Source of the DNA: Linnemannia elongata
Taxonomy: Eukaryota; Mortierellomycota; Mortierellomycetes; Mortierellales; Mortierellaceae
Assembly (NCBI GenBank): GCA_036320915.1
Contig: JAXBDG010000002.1
Coordinates: 3,314,001-3,378,000 of the forward strand
Direction of reading: 5' to 3'
Length of the DNA: 64,000 bases
Program-made: the position numbers and the translations under genes
The notes under the pieces: model-generated
What the model was told of the DNA's origin: nothing
What the model saw: only the letters and a program-made list of their open reading frames with translations
Databases searched by the model: none
Shown: piece after piece, positions 58,801-64,000 of the stretch
Layout: every line of letters starts with the position of its first letter
Position numbering within the stretch: position 1 is the stretch's first letter

Positions 58801-60759
58801 ATGTCCTCTTCCTCCGCTTCTCACTCAACAACACCAACAACATCGGATATTGCCGTCGTTACAACCACAACTTCCTATTCAACTGACTCCAAAATCACCT
58901 ATACTCGCTCTCCTTCTTCTTCTTCCTCTTCTTCTTCCTCTTCTTCTTCCTCTTCTTCTTCCTCTTCCTCTTCTTCTTCCTCTTCCTCTTCTTCTTCTTC
59001 TTCAGCCATCAATTCCACCGAAACAACAAGAACAACAATATCTCCATCCGACACTACAACTCCTTCAACCCCAACAACTACCTTAACTACTACAACAAGC
59101 ATGGATCCCCCTTACACCACCCCTTCGACCCCTCTTACAACAACGACGTATATAGACCCTACAACGTCAACTACGACTGAGCCCGTTTCTACGACTGCCA
59201 CCACAACAGAGCCCGTTACAACTACCACCCCGACAACATTGCCTCCCACGACTACCATCTCGACCACTCTACCTCCCACGACTACCACGACCATTACTAC
59301 AACGGAACCGCCACCCACAACAACTACTACCACGACTGTGCCACCGCCACCAACAACCACCACAACTGAACCTCCACCAACAACCACTCGTACCCGCACA
59401 ACCCGCACTCGATCTATCACCACCCCTTACACTTCATCAACTACCAACTCAGACCCCGTCGTCCCTACCACTTCTTACTCAACAACAACCAGCAACACAA
59501 TCACCTCCCCAACCCTGCCCCCGGACAACCACACTGGCGGCGGGATGTCAAGTGGGGCGATTATCGGAATTGTAATTGCCGCCCTCCTGGCTCTGATTGC
59601 GGCTCTGATCAGCGCCTTTCTTATTAAACGCCGACGCAGGCGCCGATTCAACCAGACCAGTGATACGCTCTTCAACCCCGTCAATAATAATGCCACCCTT
59701 TCCATGCAGGAGAACCAGAATTATCATCCAGTGACTTCTTCCAGGAAAGATTATCCTAGTGGTGTTGGAGGTGGACTGAGGGGCCGTGAGTCTGTCGAGC
59801 CGTTGAATGCTCACTCGGTGGCGACCACCATACTTGGTAACAACGCCAACAACAGAATCAGTAGCGGAGGAAGCGACAACTCGGGAGACTCGGGTGCGAT
59901 CGCTGCTGCTTCAGGGCTCCAACAAGACGGTTTGTATCCTTTTGAGGCTGACCCCGCCGGGTACTACCACAGCGGTGCCGGTGTCAACTACGTCCCTCCG
60001 ACCGAACCCAGCTATTCCCAATATGGCGGATGGAACGACCCTGCCTCATCCTCCGAGTACAACATGATGCCCAGCGTCCCTCCCGCTGGCGAGTACCCTA
60101 ACGACCCTGCAGAGGCAGCGGCCTATGCGCAATACGAGCAGGAACAACGAGACATGTACCTTCATCAATTGATGATGATGCAACGGCACGGACAAGACCA
60201 AGGAGATCTCAGTGCGCCTGTCGAGTATTATGACCCAGGGACCTCTACCGATTACTACTCCTCGTCCATCTACCCACAGCCTCCTCCTGTGAGCGCCCAT
60301 CCATCTCAGCTACAGCAACACTCTCATGGTCCCCAGTATGACGAAGACAGGTCGGCTCCTGTGTCTATGATCTCGGGCTCTGTACTGTCAACCCCGCTCA
60401 TCGCCGCCACCGCCATGGCCCCTACCTCTGCACCCATCTCTGTCCCTGGAGCTCAGCCAACCACGGCTGCGACCGCATCAACCCCCTCTTCCGCAATCAA
60501 TTCTCCTGGTTCAGAACCCCGCTCCGTCCGGCAGTACTATGACCTGACCGAGAACGATGTCGCCTACAACTCCAAGTCTGAACCCTGGGCATCACCTAGG
60601 CGAAACCCACAAGTCTTGATCAATCCTGCTAATGTTGCTTCGTCTTCGTCAGCAGCAGCAGGAGCAGGGACGAGGGAGGCGGCAGCGGACGATCAATCCA
60701 AGGTCTTGGTTTCTGGAGAAAGTCCTTATGCGAACGACGCTATGACACGGCCTATGTAA
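58801..60759 (+). CDS. Threonine/serine-rich single-pass membrane protein, mucin-like surface sensor type
   Basis: Open frame of 652 residues from ATG 58801. Order of parts: Ser/Thr-rich start, a run of about 30 serines (58914-59006), about 150 residues made of TTT, EPPPTTT and TTLPPTT units suited to heavy O-mannosylation, then one membrane helix at about 258-280 (GAIIGIVIAALLALIAALIS) followed by KRRRRRR. A cytosolic tail of about 370 residues is rich in Gly, Ser, Pro, Tyr and Gln. The layout is that of fungal wall-stress or mucin-type sensors (Mid2, Wsc, Msb2), but no signature domain is seen. The start gives no signal peptide, so an upstream exon may be missing; a frame at 58671 starting MIFISIAAVTLQA looks signal-like but I could not join it in phase. 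Confidence 0.75.
   Translation: MSSSSASHSTTPTTSDIAVVTTTTSYSTDSKITYTRSPSSSSSSSSSSSSSSSSSSSSSSSSSSSSSSAINSTETTRTTISPSDTTTPSTPTTTLTTTTSMDPPYTTPSTPLTTTTYIDPTTSTTTEPVSTTATTTEPVTTTTPTTLPPTTTISTTLPPTTTTTITTTEPPPTTTTTTTVPPPPTTTTTEPPPTTTRTRTTRTRSITTPYTSSTTNSDPVVPTTSYSTTTSNTITSPTLPPDNHTGGGMSSGAIIGIVIAALLALIAALISAFLIKRRRRRRFNQTSDTLFNPVNNNATLSMQENQNYHPVTSSRKDYPSGVGGGLRGRESVEPLNAHSVATTILGNNANNRISSGGSDNSGDSGAIAAASGLQQDGLYPFEADPAGYYHSGAGVNYVPPTEPSYSQYGGWNDPASSSEYNMMPSVPPAGEYPNDPAEAAAYAQYEQEQRDMYLHQLMMMQRHGQDQGDLSAPVEYYDPGTSTDYYSSSIYPQPPPVSAHPSQLQQHSHGPQYDEDRSAPVSMISGSVLSTPLIAATAMAPTSAPISVPGAQPTTAATASTPSSAINSPGSEPRSVRQYYDLTENDVAYNSKSEPWASPRRNPQVLINPANVASSSSAAAGAGTREAAADDQSKVLVSGESPYANDAMTRPM
58914..59006 (+). 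repeat. TCT/TCC repeat coding a polyserine run
   Basis: About 31 consecutive serine codons, alternating TCT and TCC, within the mucin-like protein. A pyrimidine tract ending in CAG could also be read as a 3' splice site, which makes the gene model here less certain. Confidence 0.85.
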
Positions 60760-60870
60760 TTTAGGTCCCTCTGTTTTCTTTCCTTTCTTTTGTACGTGTT
60801 TTCGTGTCGCACTTTATCACCTAATCCTCCTTCCTTCCCTTTTCGCCTTTCCCTTTCTCCGACTTCGAAT

Positions 60871-60876
60871 AATAAA
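60871..60876 (+). terminator. Candidate polyadenylation signal of the mucin-like gene
   Basis: AATAAA 112 nt after the stop codon at 60759, followed by an A-rich stretch. Confidence 0.45.
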
Positions 60877-61035
60877 CACTCTATAGAAAAGAAAAAAAAA
60901 AGTATTGTATTCATGTTTCTACAAAGGTATCAGAAAAATGACTCGAGCGCGTTTTAGCCGTTAGGCCTTTGTTACTTCATTATCAACTTCACCACCATCT
61001 CCCTCCACTGTCTCGAAAGACCTCCCTCAGCCTCT

Positions 61036-63807
61036 TCATCGACCAAGTTCAGCATCAGCGAGAGAAGCCAACCGACAAGCCTTAATCATCCTCTCCAACC
61101 CCACCTTCAACATGGGCACGGGGACCGAAAAAGTCAACCTAAAGAACCCAACCAATCTTTCTGAGAACGCCTCCCCCAAGTTCACATAAACGCCTTCCTT
61201 CAACATGGCCCTCCAAACCAGATACTCTGCTGATCGCTCACCAGCCTGCGCAGAGCTTACAAGATGCGAAGGGATGAACTGACGGAGATCGATCCAAATA
61301 AAGTGACCACCCTGGGCGGGGAGGAAAGGGATGTTGTGTTCGCGAAGTGTGTCGACGGTATGGGTGTAGGATTCAGCTAAGCGGGCTTGGTTGGTCTTTG
61401 TGAAGTCTTCGATCACGACGGGATCGCTGAGGAGTTTTGTCAGCATTGCTTCGGTGGTCGATGACATCCACGTAAACACACTTTTTTCATAGAGGTAAAA
61501 AAGAATGAACTCGCGGTTAGGTGACTGTATCTTTGTACCTTCGCTTGTCAATCGTTCTTTGGTTATAACAGCGACATTGTTACTTACGCAATGGATCGCA
61601 TGGCATCAAGCAATTCCTTGTTCCAAGGCGACAAAAAGACTCCGCAACGGAAACCATTCAAGCAAAAGTCCTATTCGCGCGCGAGAGACATCATGAAGAG
61701 ACAAAAGAGAGTACTTAGCAATCCCACATCCTTTTGGCATGTCTATTTTTCTCTCCCCCTTCTGAAACGACAAGAACCACAAAGGAAGATACCAAACTAA
61801 CTTACTTTGCTCATACCATAGGCAACGTGGACGAGTTCCTTCTCGCAGTACTGCTCAATGTTAGGGATGGATAGGATAGAAATAAAAGGGTTGCTGTCGG
61901 GCTGCTCCTCCCTGGCCAGACCTGTCAACGCATAGTCAAAGATCGAGAGCGCATAGATCTCGTCAAACAAGATATGGATCTGGTTCTTGGAAGCGAATCT
62001 CAGGAACGCAATGATCAACTCGCGTGTAAACATTCTGTGTAAATGAAGCGGTGGGAAATGGAGACGAGAAGGGGGGGTAGTTAGATAGTAATCGATCGCT
62101 CTTTGCAAAAAAAAAAAAAAAATATTCGTGAGCACCTTCGCGACATTCCTCCCCCTCCCTCTCATCCCTAGTGCTCGAAAAAGTACGCGTTATGCTACTT
62201 TCAAGCTAAAATGATGACAACCCCTACTTTTTCCTTCCTTCATCCTTCATCCTCCCTCCCCTGCTTTTTCGTTCTTTTGCTACTCTATTTCTATTGTTAC
62301 CTTCCAAGGGGGTTATGAGGGTTGGAGAGGACAAACGCCCGAACGCGTATGCCCTCCGACCGAGCATTGTCGACAGCGTCTTGCATCAATTGGATCTGTT
62401 CCAATCCGAAGGGGGACACCCCACCAAGATGGACTTCGATAACTTTGGCCTTGGACTTGGCCATAATGTCTGTGTTGAATCCACCTAAGCAATCCAAAAG
62501 ATAGAAAGAGAGATTGAGATAGTATGACAGAGTCAGGAAGAGCAGTAAGGAATTTGATCCAAACGTGGACAACAAGGTGGTGGTTGCTGTTGGATGTTGT
62601 TGGTGAGGTTTCCACTTGATTTCAGGGGTGACGAAAAATAATAATAATCAATGTTTAGAACGTTCGCCTCTCCCTCTTACCATCTCACTCTCTTCACCCC
62701 CTGTTCAATTGATGTCCCTGACAATAGCATCTTTTCTGTTGTTGCCTTTTCTCTCTTGTTTTTATTTTTCTCTCTCTTTGTCGCATAACAACGACAACAA
62801 CCATAAACATGCACACGTAACCAACTAACGATCAAGACAGAACAGAAAAAATCAAGCACAATAATTGCTGGGAGACACCTCGAAAAGTAAAGCAGAAAAC
62901 GCCCAGTCAACAAACCATCTACCAAAACACAAAAGCGCTTACAATGATCCAGCGCCTCTCTCTCTCTCTCTCCCACGCTTATGTTACGTACCATAGAACG
63001 GCGTGGTGATGAGGATGCCATCGCCAGGATCGCAGACACAGAATGTGAAGTTGTCGACGGTCGCGCTGCACCCAGCAGAGAGGACCATCTGCTCGGCCAG
63101 GACGGACTCGTCCGGCTTGAAGTATCGGTTGAAGATATTGTTGGCAAAATGGCTGCGAAGAAGTCTGGAACCGGAGGGACTCTCGCCATATCCAAAAAGC
63201 TAATTGGATTTTGGTTTCGTCAAAGACATACACACGATACACGTAAGAAGGGGTTAGAGAAAGAAAAAAAAAAAAGAGATAAGGTGTTTAGTCAGCTTTT
63301 GTCAACCACCAGCGCAGCAAAATGGGCGGCGTCTTTTTTCTTTACTTTGCTCTGAGTTGTGTAGTCTTTCGTTCGTTCGTTGTTGAAAATGAACGTGGGA
63401 GAGTAACAGAAACGAAAAATCGAGCAAGAAAGAGTCAAGGATGACAACCACTTTGGTGAACAATATGAACGCTCTTTCAGCCTTCCTTACCTTAGTATCG
63501 GCAGTGTCCACCTTCGAGAACTAAGTTATTATTTTTGAATGTCAGAACCACAAGAAAAGTTAAAGAATGTTCATCCCTCCATGCATCCTTTCCGTTTCAT
63601 GCTCCCCTCACTCTTTCTCAGACTTACAATTTCACGCAGCTCGGCAGTCATTAGTTGGTTTTCTGCAACTCCCAGGTTAATGATGCCATTCGGATTCTCT
63701 TTGAAATCAAACTTGTCCGAATTCGCCTTGATCACTCCCTCGAGCATCACGTTTGACCCTTTGAGGTTCTCGGCGGCTCGAGACGACAGGTTGTTCTGGA
63801 GAGTCAT
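61036..63807 (-). CDS. PLP-dependent class I/II aminotransferase, ACC-synthase-like
   Basis: Seven exons: 63807-63628, 63520-63491, 63199-62992, 62484-62301, 62034-61806, 61670-61588 and 61480-61036, encoding 452 residues, the usual fold-type I size. Features match the 1-aminocyclopropane-1-carboxylate synthase group: GIINLGVAENQL near the N terminus, LFGYGESPSGSRLLR, a cofactor segment DPGDGILITTPFYGGFNTD, LSNPHNPLGR, ILFDEIYALSIF and the Schiff-base Lys277 in VAYGMSKDFCLNGFRCGVF. An arginine for the substrate carboxylate lies in FFRLTFS near the end. Plant enzymes make the ethylene precursor ACC; animal and many fungal relatives have unclear or other activities, so the reaction is not certain. 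The last intron has an A-rich acceptor (AAAAAAG/TGTG). It is convergent with the mucin-like gene, 276 bp apart. Confidence 0.93.
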
Positions 63808-64000
63808 ATTTTTCTTTCTTGGTTGCTGGAAAAATGAAGTGGGAGGAAAACGTAAGAGAGGAGGGTTGCTTTTTTCGTGTATGTATGCGTGCGTGGGAAC
63901 GAGTGAGACAGGAGAATATTATTTTTTGAAGGAGAGAAAAGAGGAACGGTTGTGAAGAAGAGAAGAAAAGGAAGAAAAGAAGAGAGATACACGAGAGCGC

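Noticed and set aside
58671..59009. Splicing from GTATGT at 58799 to the CAG before 59009 to give the mucin-like protein a signal peptide
   Set aside because: Both sites look good, but the phases do not match: the joined frame leaves the Thr-rich and membrane-spanning frame.
58899..59423. Minus-strand frames with polyglutamate and Val/Gly repeats
   Set aside because: Antisense shadows of the Ser/Thr repeats of the mucin-like gene.

Overview
The window is nuclear DNA of a filamentous early-diverging fungus, most likely Mortierellomycota. This assignment is inference from three things: dense genes with many short GT-AG introns (mostly about 80-150 nt), CT-rich leaders in front of start codons, and the protein repertoire. 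Nothing prokaryotic, organellar or viral was seen, and I recognise no tRNA or rRNA gene. Gene models were built by hand by joining reading frames at splice sites that keep phase and restore family motifs.

Layout, left to right. 1-3750 (-): 5' three quarters or so of a large uncharacterised helical protein cut by the window edge. 4517-5285 (+): TMEM234-like membrane protein. 5460-6566 (+): PPIL1-type cyclophilin with a GC-AG intron. 7584-11951 (+): very long Zn2Cys6 transcription factor. 13075-17418 (+): NAD-dependent glutamate dehydrogenase GDH2. 17714-19361 (+): palmitoyl-protein thioesterase PPT1. 19460-23140 (-): coiled-coil/disordered/WD40-like nuclear-type protein. 23490-24491 (-): glutathione S-transferase with a foldback element in its intron. 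25220-28569 (-): zinc-finger ubiquitin protease of the USP16/45 group. 28805-32159 (-): LSH/HELLS-type SNF2 remodeller, divergent from POP7 at 32464-33096 (+). 33238-36311 (-): AMP deaminase. 36785-37570 (-): cysteine-containing GPI-type surface protein. 38417-39701 (+): multispan membrane protein with a dilysine tail. 39866-44419 (-): F-box/WD40 protein. 46994-47654 (-): BolA protein with a mitochondrial presequence. 48052-50935 (+): choline-transporter-like PNS1. 53788-54267 (+): small serine-rich protein. 58801-60759 (+): threonine/serine-rich single-pass surface protein. 61036-63807 (-): ACC-synthase-like aminotransferase.

The genes are mostly unrelated housekeeping functions. Loose themes are nitrogen/purine metabolism (GDH2, AMP deaminase, PLP aminotransferase) and chromatin/ubiquitin (HELLS-like, USP16-like, F-box). 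Two gene-poor stretches, 50936-53787 and 54268-58800, carry simple repeats, a second copy of the foldback element and possible relics. Long A or T runs of 30-44 nt recur, three of them inside introns.

No gene cluster that looks like a new multi-gene system was found. The most interesting items are the dispersed foldback element, the left-edge protein, the WD40-like protein with two tandem PETPPR motifs, A-rich 3' splice sites in two genes, and the dual-start BolA.
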